Source of the DNA: Streptomyces jeddahensis
GTDB lineage: Bacteria > Actinomycetota > Actinomycetes > Streptomycetales > Streptomycetaceae
NCBI RefSeq assembly: GCF_001642995.1
Contig: NZ_LOHS01000100.1
Coordinates: 1-52,825, forward strand
DNA: 52,825 bases
Direction of reading: 5' to 3'
The notes below the pieces were generated by a model that was not told the DNA's origin, did no database searches, and saw only the letters and a program-made list of their open reading frames with translations. Both the position numbers and the translations under genes were made by a program. Below are positions 31,207-39,378 of the stretch, in pieces (position 1 is the first letter of the stretch; every line of letters begins with the position of its first letter).

Positions 31207-32304
31207 TTACGAAGTCAGTCCGGCTTCGTCGCACGCCGACCTGACGGCCGGGGTGCAGATCTGATCGATCGTGTACAGGCCGTCCTTGACGACGGTGTCC
31301 TTGATGTTGTCCCGCGTCACGGCGACCGGGGCGAGCACGACGGCGGGGATGTCGCGGTCGGTGGGGCTGTCGACCGTCTCGTTCGGGGTCTGGCCCAGTC
31401 CTTCGCCGCGGCCCAGGCTGACGGCCATCTCCGCCGCAGCGTCGGCCTGGGCCTTGTAGGACTTGTAGACGGTCATGTACTGCTCACCGCTGACGATGCG
31501 CTGCACGGCCGAGAGAAGAGCGTCCTGGCCGACGACCGGCGGCATCGGCTTGATGCGGGCGGCCTTGAGGGCCGAGATGACTCCGGAGGCGAGCCAGTCG
31601 TTGGCGGCGTAGACACCGTCGATCCGGTCGGAGCCGAGGGCCGCGATGGCGCCGACCATGTTGGCGTGGGCGGTGTCCATGCTCCACCCGGGCGTGTCGT
31701 AGGACTTGCCGATCGTCACCTTGCCCTTGAGGACGGAGAGCGCACCGGCCTTGAACTCTCTCGCGTCCGGGTTGATGGGGTCGCCGTTCATCATGACGAT
31801 CTGGCCGTCATGAGCCTTGTCGCCCAGGGCCCGGAGAAGTGCCTCGCCCTGGAGCTCACCGATGCGGTGGGCGTCGAAGCCGACGTATGCCGAGATCGGC
31901 CCCTCCGCGAGATGGTCGTAGGCGACCACGGGGACGTTCGCCGCGTGCGCCCTGTTGATCGTGGAGCGGATCGTCTCGGAGTTGACGGAAGCGAGGATCA
32001 TGACGTCGACCCCCTCGATGATCATCGCCTCCGCTTGCTGCTGCTGGGTGGCCGCGTTCAGCGCGGCGTCGGCGTATTCCACCGTGCAGTCACGGCACAG
32101 GTCTGCGATCTTTCCCTCGACCAGGGGCTTGTCGAACTGTGCCCAGCGGGTGGCTCCCCCGTAGCCGGGGAGCAGCAGCCCTATCTTCAGGTCCTTGCCC
32201 GCGGCGTCCCCGCCGGAGCCGCCGGACTGTCCACAGGCGCCAAGGCCGACGGCCAGCGACACAGCGGCCACGACCCCGACAGCACGACACAGACGCCCAT
32301 CCAT
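31207..32304 (-). CDS. Orphan sugar-binding lipoprotein (XylF/ChvE type)
   Basis: The 365-residue form starts at ATG 32304 behind GGAGG. Its lipoprotein signal peptide ends in LGAC with Cys24. The mature chain is a type I periplasmic-binding protein: LKIGLLLPGYGGATRWAQFD, QQQQAEAMIIEGVDVMIL, NVPVVAYDHLAEGPISAYVG and PPVVGQDALLSAVQRI resemble D-xylose or multiple-sugar binding proteins of CUT2 transporters. No ATPase or permease gene lies nearby, so it either pairs with a transporter elsewhere or acts as a sensor part. The C-terminus has two Cys (QICTPAVRSACDEAG) that could form a disulfide. Confidence 0.85.
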   Translation of the reverse strand: MDGRLCRAVGVVAAVSLAVGLGACGQSGGSGGDAAGKDLKIGLLLPGYGGATRWAQFDKPLVEGKIADLCRDCTVEYADAALNAATQQQQAEAMIIEGVDVMILASVNSETIRSTINRAHAANVPVVAYDHLAEGPISAYVGFDAHRIGELQGEALLRALGDKAHDGQIVMMNGDPINPDAREFKAGALSVLKGKVTIGKSYDTPGWSMDTAHANMVGAIAALGSDRIDGVYAANDWLASGVISALKAARIKPMPPVVGQDALLSAVQRIVSGEQYMTVYKSYKAQADAAAEMAVSLGRGEGLGQTPNETVDSPTDRDIPAVVLAPVAVTRDNIKDTVVKDGLYTIDQICTPAVRSACDEAGLTS

Positions 32305-32454
32305 GTCACCCGCCTCCGCTACCAGTGCACCGCGCGAGCGGCTCCGCCGCCAGCGGGCGCCCGCACCGGCAACGACGGGACGTGAGGGGCGCGCCAAGAG
32401 GCCCCTCACGTGCGGAGACTCAGCGGCGTCGACCGTCGTGACCGCCGCGCGTGC

Positions 32455-32847
32455 TCAGGTCGACGCCTGGTCGCTGTCCTTCATGGCACCCCAGCCGTGC
32501 CAGCGCTCGACCTCGATCCAGGCGCTGACCCGGGCGCGGACCCGGTCCGGGTAGGGCTTGCCCGTGTAGTGGCGGGCGATGCGGTCGATGTCGGCCAGGC
32601 CGTCGTCGTCGTGCATCTCGGTCACCCGGCCGATGAGCGTGACGTGCGTGTACCAGTCGTCCGTGTCGAGGACGGTGAGGGTCACGCGCGGGTCGCGGCG
32701 CAGGTGCTTCAGGCGTACGCGGCCTTCGTCCAGGCTGATCAGGACACGGCCGTCCTCGCACACGTACCAGGTGGGCGTGGAGACCGGGGTGCCGTCCGAG
32801 CGCAGGGTCGCCATCACACAGAGATTGGGGCGGCTCAGCAGCTCCAC
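32455..32847 (-). CDS. Pyridoxamine 5'-phosphate oxidase-like FMN/F420-binding protein
   Basis: As read, 130 residues from GTG 32847 (MELLSRPNLCVMATLR). The split-barrel fold is shown by LCVMATLRSDGTPVSTPTWY, GRVLISLDEGRVRLKHLRRD and VTLTVLD; it resembles the TIGR03618 group, many of which use F420. The true N-terminus seems longer: an ATG at 32876 follows a good ribosome site (AAGGGAG) but is out of frame. Adding one base just after it would give MSKAALPPEAVELL joined to this chain. A one-base deletion or read error is therefore likely. It lies 46 bases after the 3-hydroxyisobutyrate-dehydrogenase-like gene on the same strand. Confidence 0.75.
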   Translation of the reverse strand: MELLSRPNLCVMATLRSDGTPVSTPTWYVCEDGRVLISLDEGRVRLKHLRRDPRVTLTVLDTDDWYTHVTLIGRVTEMHDDDGLADIDRIARHYTGKPYPDRVRARVSAWIEVERWHGWGAMKDSDQAST

Positions 32848-32893
32848 GGCCTCGGGCGGCAGGGCGGCTTTGACATGGCGGTCTCCCTTGGGG

Positions 32894-33781
32894 TCAGGCG
32901 GAGTTGTCGTCGAAGCTGGCGAAGTACGCGGCGGCCATGTCCTCGTCGGCGTGGCCCTGTGCGGCCGCGCGTTCCAGGCGGTCGGCGCTCGCGGCGGCCA
33001 CGTCGAGGCGGAGGCCGTTCTTCTCGCCGGCCTGGACGATCAGACGTGCGTCCTTGGCGGCGGTCGCCACCGCGAACTGGGCCGGGGACAGCTGGTCGTT
33101 CAGGATGAGCCCGGACTTGACGCGCAGATAGCCCATGTCGAGCGGGCCGCCCGCGATCGCGTCGAAGAAGCTCTGCGGGTCCACGCCGAGGGCCTGGGAC
33201 AGGGCCAGGACCTCGCCCATCGCGGCGGTGGTCGCGATGACCCAGCTGTTGGCGACCAGCTTCAGGCGGGTGGCGGTGCCGGCCGCGCCGTCCTCGCCGG
33301 TCCACACGGTGCGGGAGCCGACGGCGTCCAGGACCGGCGCGACCGCGTCCCGGCCTTCCGTGGGGCCCGCGGCCAGGACCAGCAGTTGACCGGCCTCGGC
33401 GGGCGCGCGGGTGCCCAGGACGGGGGCGTCGAAGAAGACGAGGTCGTGTTCGCGGGCGAAGTCGGCCAGTTCGGCGATGGCCTCGATGCCGGCCGTGGTC
33501 GACTGCACCCAGGCGGCGCCCGATCGCAGGGCCGGAGCGGCCTGCCGCATCACGTCGAGGGCGGCCGGGCCGTCGTAGAGCATGGTCAGGACGACGTCGG
33601 CGTCCCGCAGGGCTTCGGCGGGGGTGTCGACGACGTGTGCACCGTCCGCTGCCAGCGGCTCGGCCTTGGCACGGCTGCGGTTCCAGGCGCGGACGGTGTG
33701 TCCGGCCTTCACGAGGTTGCGGGCCATCGCGGCGCCCATGATGCCGGTGCCCAGAACGCTCACGGTGAGCTTGTCGGTCAT
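32894..33781 (-). CDS. 3-hydroxyisobutyrate dehydrogenase-like NAD(P)-dependent oxidoreductase
   Basis: A 295-residue enzyme from ATG 33781 behind AGGAAG. It has the Rossmann motif VLGTGIMGAAMARNL at the start, the substrate-binding stretch FFDAPVLGTRAPAEAGQL (the family usually has DAPVSGG), and catalytic Lys in TRLKLVANSWVIAT. The C-terminal helical half is typical (YLRVKSGLILNDQLSP, VATAAKDARLIVQ). Such enzymes oxidise small beta-hydroxy acids or reduce semialdehydes; the substrate is not known. It is divergent from the LysR pseudogene, which probably once controlled it. Confidence 0.88.
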   Translation of the reverse strand: MTDKLTVSVLGTGIMGAAMARNLVKAGHTVRAWNRSRAKAEPLAADGAHVVDTPAEALRDADVVLTMLYDGPAALDVMRQAAPALRSGAAWVQSTTAGIEAIAELADFAREHDLVFFDAPVLGTRAPAEAGQLLVLAAGPTEGRDAVAPVLDAVGSRTVWTGEDGAAGTATRLKLVANSWVIATTAAMGEVLALSQALGVDPQSFFDAIAGGPLDMGYLRVKSGLILNDQLSPAQFAVATAAKDARLIVQAGEKNGLRLDVAAASADRLERAAAQGHADEDMAAAYFASFDDNSA

Positions 33782-33910
33782 GACGTCATCTTCCTGAAGT
33801 TTGTGGGTCGTTGCGTGGTTGTGGAGTGGTCCGGGTACGCCCTGAAGGTCGGAGGGCGCACCCGGGGCCTCGTGACGGTCAGCCGCCGTCACGAAAAGGA
33901 TCTTCGCCAT

Positions 33911-34740
33911 GTGCATTCTCCGTCGTCCTGGCTGCATGGTTGCCGCCCGCGGTTGCCGCTGCCACTCGGGGACGTCTCGAAGGCAGGCCCACACGCGGAG
34001 AGCGACAGCAAGCAGCTCCCGTCGCACGCCGACCTGAACCTGCTGCGTACCTTTTTGGCCGTCTGCCGCTCCGGCTCCTTCACCGCGGCGGCCCCGCTCG
34101 TCGGGCTCTCCCAGCCGACCGTGACGGCGCAGATCTGCACGCTGGAGCAGCAGACCGGCCGCGAGCTGTTCACCCGGCTGCCGCGCGGGGTGGAGCCCAC
34201 TCCGCGCGCCCATGAGCTGGCGGGACAGATCGCGGGCCCGCTCGACGCGCTCGCAGCCCTCGAAGGCGGCAGCGGCCCCCTCGCCGGGCACACCGGGCAC
34301 ACCTCCCCCGTCCACCTCGCCGGTCCGTCGGAGCTGCTGTGCGTCCGGGTGCTGCCCGCTCTGGTCCCGCTCGTGGCCGACGGCGTCCAGCTGCGCGTTG
34401 CCCAGGGGCTCACGGAGCCCCTCCTGGAGGAGATGCGCTCCGGTCAGCACGACCTCGTGATCGCCACGCGCCGCCCCCGCGGTCGCGCCCTCGCCTCGGT
34501 GCCGCTCGCCGACGAGGAGTACGTCCTCGTCGCGAACCCCGACTGGGCCCGGCGCGCCGCCGACCTACCCGGAGGCCGACGACGTGTGCGCCGCACTCCG
34601 GGAGGTCCCGGTCGTCACCTACGCGGAGGACCTGCCCATCGTGCGGCGCTACTGGCGGACGGTCTTCGGCAAGCAGCTCACCGCCCGCGCCGCGGTCACC
34701 GTGCCGAACCTGTACGCCGTGCTGTCGCGGCTGCAAACTC
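33911..34740 (+). pseudogene. LysR-family regulator, frameshifted and truncated
   Basis: From GTG 33911, with AAGGA upstream, the frame encodes a LysR helix-turn-helix (LNLLRTFLAVCRSGSFTAAA, SQPTVTAQI) and the first part of the effector domain. At about 34560-34572 the frame is lost; the next frame continues the protein with ADDVCAALREVPVVTYAED and YWRTVFGKQL. After about 34740 the similarity stops and the last third of a normal regulator is missing. The DNA-binding part could still be made. It is divergent from the 3-hydroxyisobutyrate-dehydrogenase-like gene. The frameshift could be a read error, but the missing end could not. Confidence 0.82.
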
Positions 34741-35182
34741 CCGTGGAGTGTGGTCGTCTCGGGAATGCAGTCACCGCCCCTGCAATCCCCACCGCGGACA
34801 CTCAGAGGTCCGCGGGCACGGTCGCGAAGGGAGCCCGTCGGTGGGCCCCGCGCCGTGGGCTGGCATGTGAACCATGCGCGATGACCAGAGGCTGCCGCCG
34901 GTGTGTTTCCCCCCGGAGTCAGGGCACTTACGCCCACGTAAAAGGGGTGCGGCGGCGATCAGCAGCCCCACGGCGGCATCGGTCAGCCCGCAGCGCACAC
35001 GGAACACCCAGACCGTACTGGCTCACGCACGGCCCCGAATGGCGACGCCCCACATGAAGTGACGCGGTGCTGTGTGGATCACCGCCATTGTCCTTCGGCC
35101 CTGCACGGCACATGATCTTCGGCACCGCACGCACCCGGCCACGGGACCCCGGCGGCCCCAACCCTCTTCGGGAGGACACTCG
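34741..35182. other. Gene-free region with a possible membrane-protein fragment
   Basis: No complete gene is seen in these 442 bases. On the minus strand 34771-35007 encodes MFRVRCGLTDAAVGLLIAAA followed by non-typical sequence, which looks like the first membrane helix of a lost sensor or membrane protein. The first bases mark the breakpoint where the LysR gene ends. The last 20 bases hold the ribosome site (GGGAGGA) of the transporter gene. Confidence 0.4.
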
Positions 35183-36658
35183 ATGACCAGTGCGCCCTCG
35201 CAGGAGGCGAACCCCGCGGTGAGCAGGGAGAACTGGCTGGCGCGCATGGCGCTGCGCTTCACCGCCTTCACCGAGAAGTGGCTGCCCGATGCCCTGGGGT
35301 TCGTGTTGGTGGGCACGTTCGCGGTCTTCGCGCTTGGCCTGGCCACCGGCGAGAAGCTGTTCGGCACCCCGGCCGATCCGGCGGCGACCACCGGGTACGG
35401 CCTCATCGACGCATGGGGGCAGGGATTCTGGTCCCTCATCACCTTCACGCTGCAGATGGCGATGATCATTATCGCCGGATACGCGGTCGCCGTCTCACCG
35501 CCGGTCGGCCGGCTGATCGCCAGGATCGCACAGGTGCCTCGTACCCCACGCGGCGCCATCGCGTTCACCGCGGCCGTCGCCATGGTGAGCTCCTACCTGA
35601 ACTGGGCGTTCAGCCTCATCTTCACGGCGATCCTGGCCAAGGAGACAGCCCGCCGGGTCCCGGGCGTGGACTACCGGGCGCTCGGCGCGATGGCCTTCCT
35701 CGGCCTCGGCACCGTATGGGCCCAAGGCCTGTCCGGGTCGGCGGCGCTTCAGGTCGCCAGCGCCGCATCCAGTCCGCCCGCCGTCCAGAAGGTCATCGCA
35801 GAGGGTCGCGGCAGCGGTCTCATTCCTCTGACGGACACCATCTTCCTGTGGCAGGGCATGGCGGCCACAGCGATCGTCTTCGTCGTAGCGGTGGGGACGG
35901 CCTGGTTTCTGTCGCCCTCGCCCGAGCGTGCGAAGACCGCCGAACAGCTGGGCATCGACCTGGGTCCCGGTGTCGGTGAGGGACGCTCTCCGCTGCGCCG
36001 CAACAGGCCCGGAGAGTGGATCGAGTACAGCCCCGTGTTCGCGATCCTGCTGTTCGCGCTCGGAGTGTGGTACCTGGCACGGCACTTCGCCCGCGCGGAG
36101 GGCAACGCCCTCAACGCCCTCGATCTGAACACCGTCAACCTCATCCTCATCCTGCTGGCGCTCATCCTGCACTGGCGTCCGATACGCCTGGCGCAGGCGG
36201 TCAAGGACGGCACGCCCGCGGCCTCAGGTGTCCTGCTCCAATTCCCTCTGTATGGCGGCATCTTCGGGATGATCGCCTTCACCGGCCTGAGCAAGACCAT
36301 CGCAGGCTGGCTGGTGTCGGTGTCGAACGAGTTCTTCTATCCGGCATTCATCGCCATCTACAGCTGCGTACTCGGCGTCTTCGTGCCCAGCGGCGGCAGC
36401 AAGTGGGTCATCGAAGCTCCCTACGTCCTGGACGCGGCCAACCAACTCCATGTGAACCAGGGGTGGGTGGTCGTGGTGTACGACCTCGGTGAGGCCAGTG
36501 CCAATCTGCTGCAGCCGTTCTGGATGCTGCCCACGCTGACGATCCTGGGACTGAAGGCGCGCGACATCATGGGGTACACCTTCGCGATGTTCCTGGTCTG
36601 CTTCCCCGTGGTGCTGATCCTCGTCACCCTGTTCGCGCGCACGCTCACCTTCCCCTGA
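35183..36658 (+). CDS. AtoE-family short-chain fatty acid transporter
   Basis: The 491-residue protein starts at ATG 35183 behind GGGAGGA. It has about eleven to twelve membrane segments: LGFVLVGTFAVFALGLATGE near residue 40, LITFTLQMAMIIIAGYAVAV, AMVSSYLNWAFSLIFTAILA and later ones up to LVCFPVVLILVTLFA. Conserved AtoE stretches are FVPSGGSKWVIEAPY and QPFWMLPTLTILGLKARDIMGY. The family carries short-chain fatty acids such as acetoacetate or butyrate. No acyl-CoA transferase genes are adjacent. A hairpin follows the stop. Confidence 0.9.
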   Translation: MTSAPSQEANPAVSRENWLARMALRFTAFTEKWLPDALGFVLVGTFAVFALGLATGEKLFGTPADPAATTGYGLIDAWGQGFWSLITFTLQMAMIIIAGYAVAVSPPVGRLIARIAQVPRTPRGAIAFTAAVAMVSSYLNWAFSLIFTAILAKETARRVPGVDYRALGAMAFLGLGTVWAQGLSGSAALQVASAASSPPAVQKVIAEGRGSGLIPLTDTIFLWQGMAATAIVFVVAVGTAWFLSPSPERAKTAEQLGIDLGPGVGEGRSPLRRNRPGEWIEYSPVFAILLFALGVWYLARHFARAEGNALNALDLNTVNLILILLALILHWRPIRLAQAVKDGTPAASGVLLQFPLYGGIFGMIAFTGLSKTIAGWLVSVSNEFFYPAFIAIYSCVLGVFVPSGGSKWVIEAPYVLDAANQLHVNQGWVVVVYDLGEASANLLQPFWMLPTLTILGLKARDIMGYTFAMFLVCFPVVLILVTLFARTLTFP

Positions 36659-36701
36659 CCGGGACGCCGTCAACGGGGGTAGGGGCCGCGGTGCCGCAGC
36701 C

Positions 36702-36726
36702 GACGTCACTCACCGAGTGAGACGTC
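36702..36726 (+). terminator. Hairpin after the AtoE-type gene
   Basis: Arms GACGT/ACGTC and CTCAC/GTGAG, with a 2-base bulge and CGA loop, lie 43 bases downstream of the transporter stop. There is no U-tract. On the other strand it overlaps the end of a short fragment. Confidence 0.35.
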
Positions 36727-36830
36727 GAGCACACACGTCTGCGCGCGGCCGTCGGCCGGGCCGAACCGCACGATGAGCGGGGTTCGGTGGATCGGCCGGT
36801 AGAAGCGGGGTTGTCTGCGGTGCCTGCCGG
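36706..36830 (-). other. Short coding-like fragment of unknown origin
   Basis: One minus-strand frame reads FYRPIHRTPLIVRFGPADGR and ends in CVLDVSLGE followed by TGA at 36708-36706. Codon choice is typical of real genes here, but no start lies nearby and I do not recognise the family. It abuts the FAD-oxidoreductase fragment in a different frame, as expected at a deletion joint. Confidence 0.3.
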
Positions 36831-36850
36831 AACTGTGCAGGTAGGCGGAA

Positions 36851-37107
36851 GGTGTCGAGCCGCACCTCCACTTCATGGGACTCCAGCCAGGCGCGGGCCT
36901 TGCGCCCGGCCCGCTCGCTGCCCGTGGAGTGGAGCAGCTCCGGCCCGGAGTGGGCGAGCGTGACCCGGGCGTCCGACCGGGCCAGGCGGATCTCGGCGCT
37001 AAGCTCGACGCCGGACGGTCCGCCGCCGACGACGAGGACGTGGTCGGCGGTGGCGACGCTCTCCTGGTGTGCAGCGAACGACTTGGCTGCCTCCTCGGTC
37101 GTGGCGG
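36851..37107 (-). pseudogene. Fragment of an FAD-dependent pyridine nucleotide oxidoreductase
   Basis: About 85 codons encode the middle of an NDH-2/AIF-type flavoprotein. The NAD(P)-binding motif HVLVVGGGPSGVELSAEI is clear, followed by VTLAHSGPELLHSTG and SHEVEVRLDT. The FAD-binding start and the whole C-terminal half are missing. It ends next to the XRE-cupin gene's stop, so both edges are deletion joints. It cannot encode a working enzyme. Confidence 0.75.
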
Positions 37108-37108
37108 G

Positions 37109-37693
37109 TCAGGTCGCCGAAGCGGGACCGGGCGGCAGGTGGACCGTCATGATCAGGTGGCAGGTCTCGGTGCCCGAGCCGCGGTACGTATGAGAGGTGT
37201 CGCCGTCGAACGTGGCGGTCTGTCCTGCTTCGACGGTGTGCTCGATGCCGTCGACGACCAGGGTCATCCGGCCGGAGGTGACGCTGACGGTTTCCACGAC
37301 CCCGGCCTGGTGGGGGTGACTGGGGTATTCCTCGTCCGGTTCCAGTCGCCAGCGCCAGACCTCGACCGGGGCCGGGCCTGACGTCGTCAGCATGAGCCGG
37401 GCCTCGCCGCCGCGTTCTCCAGTCCACAGGGGGGCCACCGTGTCGGCGGCCACGACGCGCACGCGGCCTTCGGGCGGCCCCTGCATCAGGGCGGACACCG
37501 AGATGCCGAGGGTGTCGGCCAGCCGGACGAGGGTGGCCAGGTTGGGGTTGCCCTGGGCTTTCTCCAGTCCCACCAGGGCACCCTTGCTGACCTGGGCCCT
37601 TCGGCTGAGTTCCTCCAGGGACAGACCCGCGCGGATGCGGGCCGCCCGGACGTTGTGCGCGACCGTCCGCAGGGCTGCGGCTGTCTCGGCCAC
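37109..37693 (-). CDS. XRE-family regulator with C-terminal cupin sensor
   Basis: The 194-residue form starts at GTG 37693 (MAETAAALRTVAHNV); the longer frame translates the operator region. Residues 12-66 are an XRE helix-turn-helix (IRAGLSLEELSRRAQVSKGA, GNPNLATLVRLADTLGIS). Residues 115-180 form a small cupin barrel (PHQAGVVETVSVTSGRMTLV, GQTATFDGDTSHTYRG), which usually binds a small ligand. It is divergent from an EamA-type exporter, and three 21-bp-phased repeats lie between them. It probably represses that exporter and itself until its cupin ligand appears. Confidence 0.9.
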   Translation of the reverse strand: MAETAAALRTVAHNVRAARIRAGLSLEELSRRAQVSKGALVGLEKAQGNPNLATLVRLADTLGISVSALMQGPPEGRVRVVAADTVAPLWTGERGGEARLMLTTSGPAPVEVWRWRLEPDEEYPSHPHQAGVVETVSVTSGRMTLVVDGIEHTVEAGQTATFDGDTSHTYRGSGTETCHLIMTVHLPPGPASAT

Positions 37694-37735
37694 CTGATCA
37701 CCATCCTCGCAGCTGAACCAGTTGAATGCACCGCC

Positions 37736-37791
37736 CGGTCGTTTTGTTGAGCCGTTCGGTCGCTTTGTTGTACGGTTTGGTCGTTCCATTG
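37736..37791. promoter_or_regulatory. Three 21-bp-phased direct repeats between XRE-cupin and EamA genes
   Basis: CGGTCGTTTTGTTG (37736), CGGTCGCTTTGTTG (37757) and TGGTCGTTCCATTG (37778) start exactly 21 bp apart, two helical turns, so they face the same side of DNA. The last ends 19 bp before the EamA start; the first lies 43 bp before the XRE start. They are strong candidates for regulator binding. Confidence 0.7.
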
Positions 37792-37809
37792 AATCGTAAG
37801 GGATGTACC

Positions 37810-38646
37810 GTGATCGCTCTGCTGCTGGCCCTGGGCAGCTCACTCGCCTACGGATGCGCCGATTTCCTCGGCGGCCTCGGCGCCCGTAAGGCTCATGTGC
37901 TGCGTACCGTGATGATCGCGGCCCCGGCGAGTCTCGCGGTCGAGCTGCTGCTGTGGCCGGTGCTCGGCGCCTCGTTCAGCGCTGCGGCCCTCGGCTGGGG
38001 TGCGGCATCGGGCATCGCCTCGGCCGCCGCGTTCGCCCTGCTCTACCGCACCTTGGCGATCGGTCCGATGAACGTGCTGTCGCCCGTGACCGCGCTGGTG
38101 TCCGCCGCGCTGCCCGTGGGTGTGGGTCTGCTGCAGGGCGAGCACCTGGCCGCCGCCGGGCTGGTGGGTCTGCCGCTCGCGCTGGTGGCGGTGGTGCTGG
38201 TCAGCGCCGGACACGGCGCGGGCTCGGCGCGCCCCTCACGTACGGCGCTGCTGCTGGCCTTCGGCGCGGGCGCCGCCATCGCCCTTCAGCTGATCTTTCT
38301 GCACCAGGCGCCGTCCGACAGTGGCGTTGCTCCGCTGATCGTGGGCCGGGCAGTCTCCTCGGCTGTCACCCTGGCCGCGGCGGGTCTGCTGCACCGCAGG
38401 CTGGGTCCCGAGCGTCCCGCGTACGCGATGTCGGCCGCCGCGGGTGTGCTGGACTCTCTGGCGAACCTGCTGTTCCTGCTCGCCGCCCGCAGCGGGGACC
38501 TCGCCGTCGTCGCCGTGATCACCGCCCTCTATCCGGCCGGCACGGTCCTGCTCGCCCGCGGGGTGCTGGCCGAACGGATCCACCGCGGCCAGCTCGTCGG
38601 TCTGGGCACCGCCGCCGTCGCCGTCAGCCTCCTCGCCCTGACCTGA
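37810..38646 (+). CDS. EamA/DMT-family exporter
   Basis: The 278-residue protein starts at GTG 37810, behind AAGGGA; the longer frame translates the operator. Ten membrane helices are arranged as two five-helix EamA halves. The first begins ALLLALGSSLAYGCADFLGG and includes AFALLYRTLAIGPMNVLSPV; the second includes ALLLAFGAGAAIALQLIFLH and VITALYPAGTVLLARGVLAE. Drug/metabolite exporters of this type move amino acids, purines or toxic compounds. The divergent XRE-cupin regulator and the following PaiB-type gene suggest an inducible export unit; the substrate is unknown. Confidence 0.88.
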   Translation: MIALLLALGSSLAYGCADFLGGLGARKAHVLRTVMIAAPASLAVELLLWPVLGASFSAAALGWGAASGIASAAAFALLYRTLAIGPMNVLSPVTALVSAALPVGVGLLQGEHLAAAGLVGLPLALVAVVLVSAGHGAGSARPSRTALLLAFGAGAAIALQLIFLHQAPSDSGVAPLIVGRAVSSAVTLAAAGLLHRRLGPERPAYAMSAAAGVLDSLANLLFLLAARSGDLAVVAVITALYPAGTVLLARGVLAERIHRGQLVGLGTAAVAVSLLALT

Positions 38647-38668
38647 GCCCCCAACCAAGGAGTACGGC

Positions 38669-39316
38669 ATGCTGGTTCAGCCCTGGGACGCCAACCTGGA
38701 CGAAGCCGAATGGCAGACCTGGATCGCCGAAGGACACGACTTCGGCCTCCTGAGCGTCAACGGCCTGCCCGGCCAGGCGCCCGTCGCCGTCCCCACCCAC
38801 TTCACCAGCAACGGCAACCACCTCCTGGTCCACCTCGCCCGCCCCAACCCCGTCTGGAAGGCGATCGAGAACGACCCGCACGTCCTCTTCACCGTGTTCG
38901 GGGACTACGCCTTCATCCCCGGCCCCTGGCGCGCCAAGGCCGGCACCCCGCCCACCGACGGCGTCCCCACCAGCTATTACACAGCCGTCCAGTTCACCTG
39001 CCGTGCCCACATCGTCGACGACGTCGAGGCCAAGGCCGAGCTGCTGCGCCGCCAGCTCGCCCACTTCCAGCCCGACGGCGACCACGCCCCCGTCGCCGTC
39101 GACCAGCCGCCGTACGGCCGGATGCTGCCCGGCATCCGCGGCCTGCGCCTGGAAGTCACCGAAGTACTGGCCAAGTTCACATACGACGACCACAAGCCCG
39201 TCGAGCACCGCACCGCCGTCGCCGACCACCTCACCGCACGCGGCCAGGGCCTCGACGTGCCCACCGCGCGACAGCAGCGCCGCCGCCTGGACCGCATCGG
39301 CCCCTGGAAGCCCTGA
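38669..39316 (+). CDS. PaiB-type FMN-binding protein
   Basis: A 215-residue protein from ATG 38669, 22 bases after the EamA stop and behind AAGGAG. It has the PaiB split-barrel pattern: FGLLSVNGLPGQAPVAVPTH near residue 25, HLLVHLARPNPVWKAIEND, VLFTVFGDYAFIPGPWRAK, and PTSYYTAVQFTCRAHIVDD. Bacillus PaiB is described as a negative regulator of sporulation and protease genes, but most relatives are simply FMN- or heme-binding proteins. It is probably in one transcript with EamA and the B3/B4 gene. A role as flavin-dependent detoxifying protein is also possible. Confidence 0.87.
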   Translation: MLVQPWDANLDEAEWQTWIAEGHDFGLLSVNGLPGQAPVAVPTHFTSNGNHLLVHLARPNPVWKAIENDPHVLFTVFGDYAFIPGPWRAKAGTPPTDGVPTSYYTAVQFTCRAHIVDDVEAKAELLRRQLAHFQPDGDHAPVAVDQPPYGRMLPGIRGLRLEVTEVLAKFTYDDHKPVEHRTAVADHLTARGQGLDVPTARQQRRRLDRIGPWKP

Positions 39317-39378
39317 CCCCCCGCCCCCTCCCACCCGCGGCCCTCCCCCGCCCGGACGCAGGAAACGGAACCCCGCCC

